Of a stretch of 64,000 bases of DNA, positions 24,551 through 33,075 are shown piece after piece. The notes beneath the pieces are model-generated. The model did not search any database and had not been told where the DNA came from. It worked only from the letters and a program-made list of their open reading frames with translations. Origin of the DNA: Chryseobacterium sp. Leaf405 (GTDB taxonomy: Bacteria > Bacteroidota > Bacteroidia > Flavobacteriales > Weeksellaceae). Made by a program: the position numbers and the translations under genes. Where the stretch lies: NCBI RefSeq assembly GCF_001425355.1, contig NZ_LMQN01000015.1, positions 1,066,702 to 1,130,701 on the forward strand. The letters run 5' to 3'. Position 1 is the first letter of the stretch. Every line of letters starts with the position of its first letter.

Positions 24551-26077
24551 ATGACCGATAAAAATAGTTTTGTTGAAGAATTAAATAAAAGATACACTCC
24601 AAAAGGAGATCATATTATCCTGGGAAAAGGAATGTTGGATGGGGAAGTTGTTCCTGAAGTCAACGTAACCATTCCTTTGAAGACAATTAACCGTCATGGC
24701 TTGATTGCCGGAGCTACCGGAACGGGTAAAACGAAAACATTGCAGGTTTTTGCCGAACAGCTTTCTCATCAGGGAATTCCATCTTTGGTTTTGGATATTA
24801 AAGGAGATTTTTCAGGAATTGCAGAGGCTGGTAAAATGAATGCTGTGATTGAAGAAAGATATTCAAAAACGCAGCTTCCTTACAATCCGCAGCCATTTCC
24901 TGTAGAGTTAATGACTATTTCAGGAGAAAAAGGTGTAAAGTTAAGAGCTACCGTTACCGAATTTGGACCTGTCTTATTGAGTAAAATTTTAGAATTGAAT
25001 GATACCCAGCAAAGTATTATGTCAATTGTTTTTAAATATAGTGACGATAAAGGATTGCCTTTAATTGATTTGAACGACCTTAAAAAAGTCCTTCAGTATG
25101 TTACTGAAAATCCGCAAGGGAAAGCGGAACTTTCATCTAATTACGGTTCGATTGCCTCGGCTTCTTTGGGAGCAATTCTGAGATCAATTGTTGCTTTGGA
25201 ACAGCAGGGAGCTGCAAGCTTCTTTGGCGAATTAAGTTTTGACGTTCACGATTTGCTTGAGACGAGAGATGGAAAAGGCGTTGTGAATATTTTGAGAGTG
25301 GCGGATATTCAAAGCAAGCCACAATTATTTTCTACGTTTATGCTTTCGCTTTTTGCGGAAATTTACATGACTTTTCCGGAAGAGGGCGACAGCGGAAAAC
25401 CTAAATTAGTTCTTTTCATTGATGAGGCGCATTTAATTTTTGATGAATCCTCAAAAGCTTTGGTTTCCCAGATTGAAACTATGGTAAAACTGATTCGTTC
25501 AAAAGGAGTGGGGATTTATTTTATTACACAAATTCCGGGCGATGTTCCTGAAGCGGTACTTTCTCAGTTAGGACTGAAAATTCAGCACGCGTTGAGAGGT
25601 TTTACGGCAAAAGATAAAAAAGAAATTTCGAAAGCGGTAGAAAATTATCCTACAACTGATTTTTATGATGCGTCAACGTTGATCCAGAATTTAGGAATCG
25701 GGGAAGCATTTATAACGGCTTTAGATGAAAAAGGAATTCCTACGCCATTAGTTCATACTTATTTAATTTCTCCGGAATCGAGAATGGATGTTTTGAACGA
25801 ATCCGAAATTTCAGAATTAACATCTAGATCAGCTTTAGTCGCTAAATATGAGAAAGTTATAGACAGTGAATCAGCTTACGAAATATTAGTAAAAAGAATG
25901 GAGCAGGCGGCACAAAATGCGGCTCCTACCCAAAAAACAAAACCTGTAAAAGAAGAACCCGGAATGTTGCAGCAGGTATTGGAAAGCAAAGCGGGACGAA
26001 CTTTTACAACAACATTATTGCGTGAAGGAGCAAAAGCTATCCTTGGAATGTTAGGTTTAGGTGGCAGAAAGAGGTAA
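24551..26077 (+). CDS. HerA-like ATPase (DUF853/YjgR family)
   Basis: A 508-residue P-loop ATPase. Walker A is GATGTGKTKTLQ (about 53-64), Walker B is LVLFIDEAHLIFDE, followed by a sensor-type ITQIPGDVPEAVLSQLGLKIQHALR and the C-terminal region DVLNESEISELTSRSAL. There is no NurA-type nuclease partner in the window, and the family (YjgR) normally stands alone. DNA translocation or unwinding is the family expectation; the actual role is unclear. Confidence 0.88.
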   Translation: MTDKNSFVEELNKRYTPKGDHIILGKGMLDGEVVPEVNVTIPLKTINRHGLIAGATGTGKTKTLQVFAEQLSHQGIPSLVLDIKGDFSGIAEAGKMNAVIEERYSKTQLPYNPQPFPVELMTISGEKGVKLRATVTEFGPVLLSKILELNDTQQSIMSIVFKYSDDKGLPLIDLNDLKKVLQYVTENPQGKAELSSNYGSIASASLGAILRSIVALEQQGAASFFGELSFDVHDLLETRDGKGVVNILRVADIQSKPQLFSTFMLSLFAEIYMTFPEEGDSGKPKLVLFIDEAHLIFDESSKALVSQIETMVKLIRSKGVGIYFITQIPGDVPEAVLSQLGLKIQHALRGFTAKDKKEISKAVENYPTTDFYDASTLIQNLGIGEAFITALDEKGIPTPLVHTYLISPESRMDVLNESEISELTSRSALVAKYEKVIDSESAYEILVKRMEQAAQNAAPTQKTKPVKEEPGMLQQVLESKAGRTFTTTLLREGAKAILGMLGLGGRKR

Positions 26078-26208
26078 ATTATATAAATTTTATTATTTTA
26101 GCAGGATTGCCTGAATTTTTTTAGATTTATTGGCATAAGTTATGTAATTTAATGATCAGGATTTAATGAAGATCGATAGTAATCTAAATAGAAAGTGTAG
26201 AAAATCAG

Positions 26209-27432
26209 ATGTATTCAATAATTGATATAGAAAGTAATGGTGCAGGTTACAGGAAAGAATGCATTATAGATATCGCCATTTACAAATATGATGGTCAGAA
26301 AATTGTGGATCAGTTTATCTCTTTTGTAAATCCTGAAAGTGATATTACGCCTTTTGTACAGAAATTGACCAATATTACTCCGAAAATGGTTAAAACAGCA
26401 CCAAAATTCCATGAAATTGCCAAAAGAGTCATCGAAATTACCGCCAATACAACGCTTGTTGGTCATAATATAGATTTTGATTACAGAATGCTTCGCCAAT
26501 CGTTTCAAAGGCTTGGTTATGATTTCAAAACCAATACATTAGATACAATTCCTTTAGCGAAAAAACTGATTCCGGATGAAGCAAGCTATTCTCTTCAGAA
26601 ATTAGTGAAATCTCTGGGTATCCCGTTGTTGAATGCACATAGGGCAGAAGGCGATGCTCTCGCAACGTTGGAATTATTCAAACTTTTGGTTTCAAAAGAT
26701 ACTGAAAATGAGATTGTTCAAAAGCAGTATGATGAGACGAATGCGAAGACGTATATTAATAAAATCAAAGTACTTACGCAGGATATTCCGAATGAAAAAG
26801 GATTTGTCTATTTCCAAAATGAGCAGGGAAAAATTATTTTCTCGGATCATGTTCAGGATATTAATAAATTTTCCAAGAAGGTTTTCAATTCAAAATCAAA
26901 AAAGTGGGAAACTATTCAAAGGGAGGTTGAACAGATTAATTATGAGCTTACCGGAACAGATATTATTGCGAAATTGATCTTAAATTCTAAAGGAATTAAA
27001 AAAAGAGATCCCTTAGCTTTCGGGCTTTATCATAGGAATAATAAATATATTGTTGAAAAAAATCAACTGAATAAAGTAGAAAAACCGATTCTGAAATTCA
27101 GGTCTTTTACACAGGGTTCCAAAGCGGTTCAGTTTATAGAGAATATTGAAGAATACAAAGATATTGAGGCTTTTAAAAAGAAGATAGATTTCAAAAAAAG
27201 AAGTGAACTCTGGCTTGGACAGGGAAGAAAGTTGGGTGAGAAATTATTCTTAATCATTGAAAACGGAAAAATAATGTCCTACGGGTTTTATGAACTTTTT
27301 ACACAAATTCAAACTTTAAGCAAATTATCAAAATTAAAAATCGATCTGCTTTCTCAGTCTTCAGAGCTGAACAATGAATTGCAGCTGGCACTTATCCGTG
27401 GTGACTTTGAAACGTTACCTTTACCGAAATAA
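26209..27432 (+). CDS. DnaQ-like DEDDh exonuclease with degenerate GIY-YIG-like C-terminal part
   Basis: A 407-residue protein. Residues 1-165 form a DEDDh 3'-5' exonuclease domain: YSIIDIESNG (Asp, Glu), GHNIDFDYRML (Asp) and HRAEGDALATLEL (His, Asp). Residues about 190-280 follow the pattern of the UvrC-like GIY-YIG domain often fused to flavobacterial epsilon-like exonucleases (GFVYFQNEQGKIIFSDHVQDINKF... ELTGTDIIAKLIL), but the GIY-YIG tyrosine-glycine, the arginine and the catalytic glutamate are not in place. The exonuclease is probably active. The second part is probably a structural or DNA-binding remnant. Confidence 0.83.
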   Translation: MYSIIDIESNGAGYRKECIIDIAIYKYDGQKIVDQFISFVNPESDITPFVQKLTNITPKMVKTAPKFHEIAKRVIEITANTTLVGHNIDFDYRMLRQSFQRLGYDFKTNTLDTIPLAKKLIPDEASYSLQKLVKSLGIPLLNAHRAEGDALATLELFKLLVSKDTENEIVQKQYDETNAKTYINKIKVLTQDIPNEKGFVYFQNEQGKIIFSDHVQDINKFSKKVFNSKSKKWETIQREVEQINYELTGTDIIAKLILNSKGIKKRDPLAFGLYHRNNKYIVEKNQLNKVEKPILKFRSFTQGSKAVQFIENIEEYKDIEAFKKKIDFKKRSELWLGQGRKLGEKLFLIIENGKIMSYGFYELFTQIQTLSKLSKLKIDLLSQSSELNNELQLALIRGDFETLPLPK

Positions 27433-27540
27433 GAGAATATTCAAAAATTCTGTCGGTTTTTATTAAAAAAGCCCCTTTTTTGATCAATTTTTCTAAAAAT
27501 AAAAAAGAATTAGTACTTTTACAAAAAAATAAAGGAAGCA

Positions 27541-27612
27541 ATGCAAAATTTTAAACAACATAAAACCGGTAAAAAGGGAACTGTAAAGTTTTCTAAGGTT
27601 TGGAACATTTAA
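27541..27612 (+). CDS. Short Lys-rich leader ORF upstream of lysA
   Basis: A 23-codon frame (MQNFKQHKTGKKGTVKFSKVWNI; given here because it is short) with six lysines (K5, K8, K11, K12, K16, K19). It is preceded at a suitable distance by AAAGGAAGCA, a fair ribosome-binding site. The part KKGTVKFSK also resembles the first strand of cold-shock proteins, so it could be a gene remnant. High Lys content is partly expected in AT-rich DNA. Confidence 0.35.
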   Translation: MQNFKQHKTGKKGTVKFSKVWNI

Positions 27613-27643
27613 AAGAGTTGTCTTGCATAAAAATAATTATGAT

Positions 27644-27678
27644 GGCAGGCTCTTTTTCCGAAGAATCTGCCTTTTTTT
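27644..27678 (+). terminator. Hairpin terminator directly before lysA
   Basis: GGCAGGCTCTT pairs with AAGAATCTGCC (one wobble and one mismatch) and is followed by seven T residues. It ends 16 bases before the lysA ATG, so transcripts reaching lysA from upstream must read through it. Confidence 0.75.
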
Positions 27679-27694
27679 ATGTTAAAATTAAATT

Positions 27695-28897
27695 ATGAAT
27701 TCACAAGAATTATTAAAGATCGCCCAAGAATTTGGCACACCGGTGTATGTTTACGATGCGGAATCGATTAAAACTCAATACGAAAAACTTACATCTTCTT
27801 TTTTAAAACACACAAAGTTCTTCTACGCTGCAAAGGCGTTGACCAACATTAATATTCTAAAGTATGTGAAGAACTTAGGTGCTTCTTTGGATTGTGTATC
27901 AATAAATGAAGTGAAGCTTGGTTTAAAAGCGGGCTTTCCAAAAGAAAAAATACTATTTACTCCCAATTGTGTTGATCTTGCTGAAATCGAGGAAGCAATG
28001 ACTCATGGAGTTCACATCAATATCGATAATATCTCAATTCTTGAACAGTTCGGAAACAAATATGGAAATACATATCCGATTTTGGTAAGAATCAATCCGC
28101 ATATCTTTGCAGGTGGGAATTATAAAATTTCGACGGGTCATATCGACAGCAAATTCGGTATTTCTATTCATCAGGTTCGTCATATTGAAAGAGTGATGAA
28201 ATCTACAAACTTGAATGTAGAAGGACTTCACATGCATACAGGAAGTGAAATCAAAGATCCGGATGTTTTCCTTCAGGCTTTGGATATTATGTTAGAATTA
28301 TCTGAACATTTTCCGAATTTAAAATATTTGGATATGGGAAGCGGATTCAAAATTCCTTATCAAGACAGCGAAGAAGAGACTGATGTAAAAACATTAGGAA
28401 AAAAGGTTGAAAAGGTAATTTCAGAATTCTCAAAATCAACAGGAAAAAAATTCGAATTATGGTTTGAGCCAGGGAAATTCTTAGTTGGTAAAAGCGGATA
28501 TTTATTGGTGAAGGCTAATGTTATCAAGCAGACAACGGCTACGGTTTTTGTTGGAGTAAACTCAGGTTTCAACCATCTGATCCGTCCGATGTTCTACGAT
28601 TCTTATCACCAAATCGAAAATTTATCCAATCCAAAAGGGGCAGAAAGAATTTATACTGTCGTAGGAAATATTTGTGAAACAGATACTTTCGCATGGGACA
28701 GAAAACTGAATGAAGTGAGAGAAGGCGATGTTTTGGCATTCCATAATGCGGGAGCTTACGGTTTTGAAATGAGTTCAAACTTTAATTCAAGACTAAAACC
28801 TGCCGAAGTTCTTTTCTTAGACGGAAAAGCGCATTTAATCAGAAAAAGAGATGAATTTGAAGATCTTTTGAGAAATCAGATTGAAGTCATCAATTAA
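27695..28897 (+). CDS. lysA: Diaminopimelate decarboxylase
   Basis: A 400-residue fold-type III PLP enzyme that makes L-lysine from meso-diaminopimelate. The Schiff-base lysine is K47 (FFYAAKALTN), the catalytic His region is GLHMHTGSEI, the phosphate-binding glycines are DMGSGFKIPY, and the Cys of the second active-site half is in VVGNICETDTFAWDR. AYGFEMSSNFNSR is the typical C-terminal motif. The gene stands alone, closed by a good terminator. A short Lys-rich ORF and hairpin lie just upstream. Confidence 0.96.
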   Translation: MNSQELLKIAQEFGTPVYVYDAESIKTQYEKLTSSFLKHTKFFYAAKALTNINILKYVKNLGASLDCVSINEVKLGLKAGFPKEKILFTPNCVDLAEIEEAMTHGVHINIDNISILEQFGNKYGNTYPILVRINPHIFAGGNYKISTGHIDSKFGISIHQVRHIERVMKSTNLNVEGLHMHTGSEIKDPDVFLQALDIMLELSEHFPNLKYLDMGSGFKIPYQDSEEETDVKTLGKKVEKVISEFSKSTGKKFELWFEPGKFLVGKSGYLLVKANVIKQTTATVFVGVNSGFNHLIRPMFYDSYHQIENLSNPKGAERIYTVVGNICETDTFAWDRKLNEVREGDVLAFHNAGAYGFEMSSNFNSRLKPAEVLFLDGKAHLIRKRDEFEDLLRNQIEVIN

Positions 28898-28905
28898 AAT
28901 AGAAG

Positions 28906-28935
28906 AACTCTGCAAGAAATTGCAGAGTTTTTTAT
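28906..28935 (+). terminator. Terminator after lysA
   Basis: A perfect 10-bp stem AACTCTGCAA / TTGCAGAGTT with a GAAA tetraloop and a following run of T residues. Confidence 0.93.
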
Positions 28936-29077
28936 GAGATTAAGTAAATTTTAATATTCAGAAATCTTAAACATATTTATTATTCCTTAAATTTGGTAGA
29001 GATTAGAATCTTTTTAAAAGATCTTAGTTCATTCCTATTCCAACATTCCATATAAACAACCATCAAAAATATTAATT

Positions 29078-30811
29078 ATGGCTAAAAATGTAGCTGAGCA
29101 AATCGTTGAAATGCTCGAAAGTGCAAATGTGAAAAGAATTTATGCAGTAACGGGCGACAGCCTCAATCATTTAAATATTGCTGTTAAAAAAAGTAGTATT
29201 GAATGGATTCATGTGAGACATGAGGAGGTGGGAGCGTATGCGGCGGCGGCGGAAGCTGAGCTTGATGGTTTTGCGGTTTGTGCCGGAAGTTGCGGTCCGG
29301 GGCACGTTCATTTAATTAATGGAGTGTATGAAGCGCACCGTTCTCATGTTCCAATGTTGGTGATTGCGTCTACTATTCCAAGTGATGAAATGGGAATGGA
29401 TTATTTTCAGGAAACCAATACGATAAAATTATTCGATGATTGCAGTCATTACAATCAGATGATTACAAGACCGGAACAGGTTCAAAGAACATTGCAGACA
29501 GCAATTCAGCATGCGATTTCTAAAAAAGGAGTGGCGGTGATTGGTCTTCCGGGTGATGTTTCGGAACTGGATGCTGAAGAAGCGACAACTTCCAATAAAA
29601 TATTTAAAACAAATCCTGTTATTCGACCTTCTGATGAAGAATTGAACCAATTGGCCACTTTAATCAACGAAAGCGAAAAAGTAACAATCTATTGCGGAAT
29701 TGGTGCTGAAAAAGCCAATGCAGAAGTTGTACAGCTTTCAAAATATCTAAAATCTCCTGTAGGATATTCTTTCCGGGGGAAAATGGCAATTCAGCCAAAT
29801 AATCCGAATGAAGTCGGTTTGACAGGACTTTTGGGACTTCCTTCTGCCTATCATGCGATGCACGAAGCTGATCTGTTGATTCTTTTGGGAACAGATTTCC
29901 CGTATCAGAAATTTATGCCTGTTAAAAATAAAATCGTTCAGATCGATGAAAGTCCTGAAAGATTGGGTAGAAGAGCCAAGTTAGAATTAGGATTAACGGG
30001 TGATGTGAAAGAAACGATCAAAGCTTTATTGCCTTTATTAAAAGAAAAAACAGACGTTCATTTCTTGAATCAGCAATTGGAATTTTATGAAAAAGTAAAA
30101 GAAACCCAATTGACTTATGTAAAAGATCCTGGAACAGAAAATGCCATTCAGCCGGAATTTGTAGCGCATACTTTAGATAAATTAGCACAAAATAATGCCA
30201 TTTTTACTGTAGATACAGGAATGTGTTGCGTTTGGGGAGCAAGATTTATTACAGGAACGGGCGAAAGAAAAATGTTAGGCTCATTTAACCACGGTTCGAT
30301 GGCGAATGCAATGCCAATGGCGATTGGTGCTTCTTTGGCTCATCCGGACAGACAAGTGATTGCAATGTGCGGAGACGGAGGATTATCGATGCTATTGGGA
30401 GATATGGCAACTATTTTTCAGTATAAATTACCGGTAAAACTGATTGTTTTCAATAACAGAGCATTGGGAATGGTAAAATTGGAAATGGAAGTTGGTGGAA
30501 TGCCCGACAATGAAACAGATATGATCAATCCTGATTTTGGAATGATCGCTCATGCAATGGGCTATCCCGGAAAAAATGTTCACAAACCAGAGGAAGTTGA
30601 AGCAGCCATCAAAGAATGTCTTGATTATAACGGACCTTATTTACTAAATATTTTCACAAATCCAAATGCGTTAGCTTTACCTCCAAAAATTGAATTCGAT
30701 CAGGTGATCGGAATGACAAAATCTATGGCTCAACTAATGCTTGGCGGAAAAATGGAAGAAGCTTTAGATACGGTAAAAACAAACTACAAACATATTAAAG
30801 GGTTGCTATAA
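29078..30811 (+). CDS. poxB: Pyruvate dehydrogenase (quinone)/pyruvate oxidase, ThDP-dependent
   Basis: A 577-residue thiamine-diphosphate enzyme matching E. coli PoxB along its length: ESANVKRIYAVTGDSLNHLN at the start, the cofactor-activating Glu in HVRHEEVGAYAAAAEAEL, CAGSCGPGHVHLINGVYEAHRSHVP, GSFNHGSMANAMP, and the ThDP motif CGDGGLSMLLGDMATIFQYKLPVKLIVFNN. PoxB decarboxylates pyruvate to acetate and passes electrons via FAD to quinones. The C-terminal segment that binds lipid in E. coli is present in length but diverged. Its stop overlaps the start of an MFS transporter gene. Confidence 0.9.
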   Translation: MAKNVAEQIVEMLESANVKRIYAVTGDSLNHLNIAVKKSSIEWIHVRHEEVGAYAAAAEAELDGFAVCAGSCGPGHVHLINGVYEAHRSHVPMLVIASTIPSDEMGMDYFQETNTIKLFDDCSHYNQMITRPEQVQRTLQTAIQHAISKKGVAVIGLPGDVSELDAEEATTSNKIFKTNPVIRPSDEELNQLATLINESEKVTIYCGIGAEKANAEVVQLSKYLKSPVGYSFRGKMAIQPNNPNEVGLTGLLGLPSAYHAMHEADLLILLGTDFPYQKFMPVKNKIVQIDESPERLGRRAKLELGLTGDVKETIKALLPLLKEKTDVHFLNQQLEFYEKVKETQLTYVKDPGTENAIQPEFVAHTLDKLAQNNAIFTVDTGMCCVWGARFITGTGERKMLGSFNHGSMANAMPMAIGASLAHPDRQVIAMCGDGGLSMLLGDMATIFQYKLPVKLIVFNNRALGMVKLEMEVGGMPDNETDMINPDFGMIAHAMGYPGKNVHKPEEVEAAIKECLDYNGPYLLNIFTNPNALALPPKIEFDQVIGMTKSMAQLMLGGKMEEALDTVKTNYKHIKGLL

Positions 30812-32046
30812 TGAGTGCATCTTTGAAGAAATTCTACATCATTGCCTGGATTTTCGGGCTTATCTTTTACTTTTTGGATTATGTAATTCGCTCGGCACCG
30901 GCGGTAATGATTCCTGAATTGGTTAATAATTTTAATACTACAGAATTGAAGCTAATCAGCATGGTCGGAACATATTATTACACTTATTCCACCTGTAGCT
31001 TGATTGCCGGAATTGCTTTAGACAAATTTGGAGGTAAAAAATCTCTTTTTGTCGGAACACTCATTTTAGGAATCGGATGTTTATTATTCTTAATTTCAAG
31101 TCAGGTTGCCGGAGTTTCCGGTAGATTACTTCAAGGAGCCGGTTGTGCTTTTGCATTTCCCGGTTGTGTGTATCTGGCGAGTAAAGGTTTTTCTTCAAAG
31201 TCTTTGGCAACGGCAATAGGTTTTACTCAATGTATCGGAATGCTGGGCGGAACGGCAGGTCAGTTTATCGTTGGGCCGTGGGTTGAAGAAGGGGTAAATA
31301 TCAATACCTTTTGGCTTTGGTCAGGAATTTTTACCATTATCACTGCGTTTGCACTATTTTTTGTGATTCCTAAAGAAGATAAATCTGAAGATTCTCAGGA
31401 GAATAAAACGCATCATTTAGGATATTTAGAACCCTATAAAATTGTTTTTAAAAATCCACAATCATGGTTGTGCGGAATTATTTCAGGATTATTGTTTGCT
31501 CCGACTACCATTTTTGCCATGACTTGGGCGGTTGCTTTTTTCCAAAAAGATAAAGGATTTATTTTTCATGAAGCAGCGATTACCAGTGCAATGGTTGCCT
31601 TCGGGTGGGTTTTTGGGTGTCCGCTTTTAGGTTTTATTACAGATAAAATCGGTCGCAGAAAACCTGTTTTAATTGCTGGAGCGGTTTTGATGATTGTAAG
31701 TTTATTACAATTAATTTATTTGCCTGAATTGTATCCTGCAAAAATCAGTATGTTTATTCTTGGTTTGGGTTCTGGGGCAGCAATGATTCCGTACTCTGTA
31801 ATTAAAGAAACTAATCCGGATTTCGTGAAAGGAAGCGCCACGGGAGCGATTAATTTTATCACTTTCGGAGTAACAACTTTATTAAGTCCTATTTTTAGCA
31901 GATGGTTTGGGAAAAGCCTTGAGGCATCTTCCGGAGATATTCATTTTCAGCAGTCAATATTATTTTGGATTGTAGGAATTGTATTGGCAATTTTAGTTTC
32001 GTTACTATTGAAAGAAACAGGTAGCAAAGCTCAGTCAGAGATTTAA
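30811..32046 (+). CDS. MFS transporter
   Basis: A 411-residue, 12-helix major facilitator. The loop motif between helices 2 and 3 is LDKFGGKKSLFVG, the second half repeats it as ITDKIGRRKPVLIAGA, and the first helix contains DYVIRSAPAVM, an arrangement seen in the anion:cation symporter-like branch. It is fused in translation terms to the poxB gene by TAATG overlap, so it may carry pyruvate, acetate or a related organic acid. That substrate is inferred from context only. Confidence 0.88.
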   Translation: MSASLKKFYIIAWIFGLIFYFLDYVIRSAPAVMIPELVNNFNTTELKLISMVGTYYYTYSTCSLIAGIALDKFGGKKSLFVGTLILGIGCLLFLISSQVAGVSGRLLQGAGCAFAFPGCVYLASKGFSSKSLATAIGFTQCIGMLGGTAGQFIVGPWVEEGVNINTFWLWSGIFTIITAFALFFVIPKEDKSEDSQENKTHHLGYLEPYKIVFKNPQSWLCGIISGLLFAPTTIFAMTWAVAFFQKDKGFIFHEAAITSAMVAFGWVFGCPLLGFITDKIGRRKPVLIAGAVLMIVSLLQLIYLPELYPAKISMFILGLGSGAAMIPYSVIKETNPDFVKGSATGAINFITFGVTTLLSPIFSRWFGKSLEASSGDIHFQQSILFWIVGIVLAILVSLLLKETGSKAQSEI

Positions 32047-32066
32047 TTTTAAACATAAATATTTAT

Positions 32067-32104
32067 AAGAAACTTCGCTATTCAGTGAGGTTTCTTTGTT
32101 TTTT
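32067..32104 (+). terminator. Terminator after the poxB-MFS operon
   Basis: A 12-bp stem AAGAAACTTCGC / GTGAGGTTTCTT (two wobble pairs) with a short loop, followed by TTGTTTTTT. Confidence 0.78.
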
Positions 32105-32143
32105 GGTTGTAATTTTGCGGTATTATTTCAAATAATTAAGCGT

Positions 32144-32632
32144 ATGAAAACACTGATATTATTTACAGCACTTTTGGTATCAACTTTTGCATGGGCTCAA
32201 AATAATGATGTTGAGGAAAGAGATGATAATATGATCACTGAAAACAACAAAAATATTTTAAAAATAGATATTAAAGAACCTTTGCTTCAGGTTGCGGTTA
32301 AGAATTGTAATGATTTTAAAACGGCAAATTTCGAAGGTGGAATTCCAGCATATAAAGAAACATTGAGAAAATATATGTATGTCTATCTGAATACAGATTT
32401 TTATGTCCTTAATGGTGATTTTACCTTCACACTTACAATAGATCAAAAAGGAAAAATTACGAATATAGAAGGTTCTCCGAAGGTTTCTAACAGCCAGATT
32501 TTCTTTGAGGATATGAAATATGTGGTAAGAAGAATTAAGAAAAACTGGATTCCTGCAACGCGTAACGGACAGCCTGTAACTTCACAGGTTAAAATTAAAA
32601 TGAACCTTTCTTCTATCGCAACCGATGTTTAA
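32144..32632 (+). CDS. Secreted TonB C-terminal-domain-like protein 1
   Basis: A 162-residue protein from the ATG at 32144 (MKTLILFTALLVSTFAWAQ signal peptide); the frame is open from 32096 but without signal character. The C-terminal part (about 58-160) follows the TonB C-terminal fold pattern: NFEGGIPAYKETLRKYMY, FTLTIDQKGKITNIEG, VVRRIKKNWIPATRNGQPVTSQVKIKMNL. It has no TonB membrane anchor or Pro-rich linker, so it is not a canonical energy transducer. It is the first of three tandem paralogues. Confidence 0.75.
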   Translation: MKTLILFTALLVSTFAWAQNNDVEERDDNMITENNKNILKIDIKEPLLQVAVKNCNDFKTANFEGGIPAYKETLRKYMYVYLNTDFYVLNGDFTFTLTIDQKGKITNIEGSPKVSNSQIFFEDMKYVVRRIKKNWIPATRNGQPVTSQVKIKMNLSSIATDV

Positions 32633-32658
32633 AAAAAAACGATTTCTTATTAATAACC

Positions 32659-33075
32659 ATGAAAAAATATCTATTAATTCTCCCTTTGTTACTTTTGAGC
32701 GGTAAAAGTTTTTTGCAGGAAACTGCAGTTCAAGTTCAACATACATCAGAAAATTATCAGAAAGCAGAATTTCCGGGTGGAGACGAAGCTTTCCAGAAAG
32801 AGTTCATGAATATGGTTCATGCTTATATTGATATGGCTTTATATACGATTCAAGGGAAGGTAACTTTTGTTTTTAATATTGATCCTAAAGGAAAATTCAA
32901 CAATATTGATGTCCTTCCGAAATTCAAAAACAATGAAATGTTTATTGATGATATGAAATATGCCACAAAAAAAGTAAAAGGAAAATGGAAGCCTGCGACA
33001 AAAAACGGTGTTGCAGTAGATTCTAAATTTGTAATGAGAGTTAATTTTGATAATAACGGATATGATCATGATTAA
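32659..33075 (+). CDS. Secreted TonB C-terminal-domain-like protein 2
   Basis: A 138-residue protein with signal sequence MKKYLLILPLLLLSGKSFLQ and one TonB-C-like domain: EFPGGDEAFQKEFMNMVHAYIDM, VTFVFNIDPKGKFNNIDVLP, VKGKWKPATKNGVAVDSKFVMRVNF. It is clearly related to the genes on either side and starts 27 bases after the first. The end overlaps the start of the third gene. Role unknown; probably a periplasmic protein. Confidence 0.75.
   Translation: MKKYLLILPLLLLSGKSFLQETAVQVQHTSENYQKAEFPGGDEAFQKEFMNMVHAYIDMALYTIQGKVTFVFNIDPKGKFNNIDVLPKFKNNEMFIDDMKYATKKVKGKWKPATKNGVAVDSKFVMRVNFDNNGYDHD

Larger units (their letters stand above)
27433..27694 (+). promoter_or_regulatory. lysA leader region with short ORF and terminator (candidate attenuator)
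   Basis: This 262-bp gap holds, in order, a possible -7 element (TACTTTTA near 27514), an ATG-started 23-codon ORF (27541-27612), and a hairpin with a T run (27644-27678) that ends 16 bases before the lysA start. The order promoter, short Lys-rich ORF, terminator, lysA is that of a leader-peptide attenuator. An independent short RNA is the main alternative. Confidence 0.4.

Noticed and set aside
27433-27694. Lysine (L-box) riboswitch before lysA
   Set aside because: The gap is too short and shows none of the conserved L-box core helices; only the short ORF and hairpin are seen.
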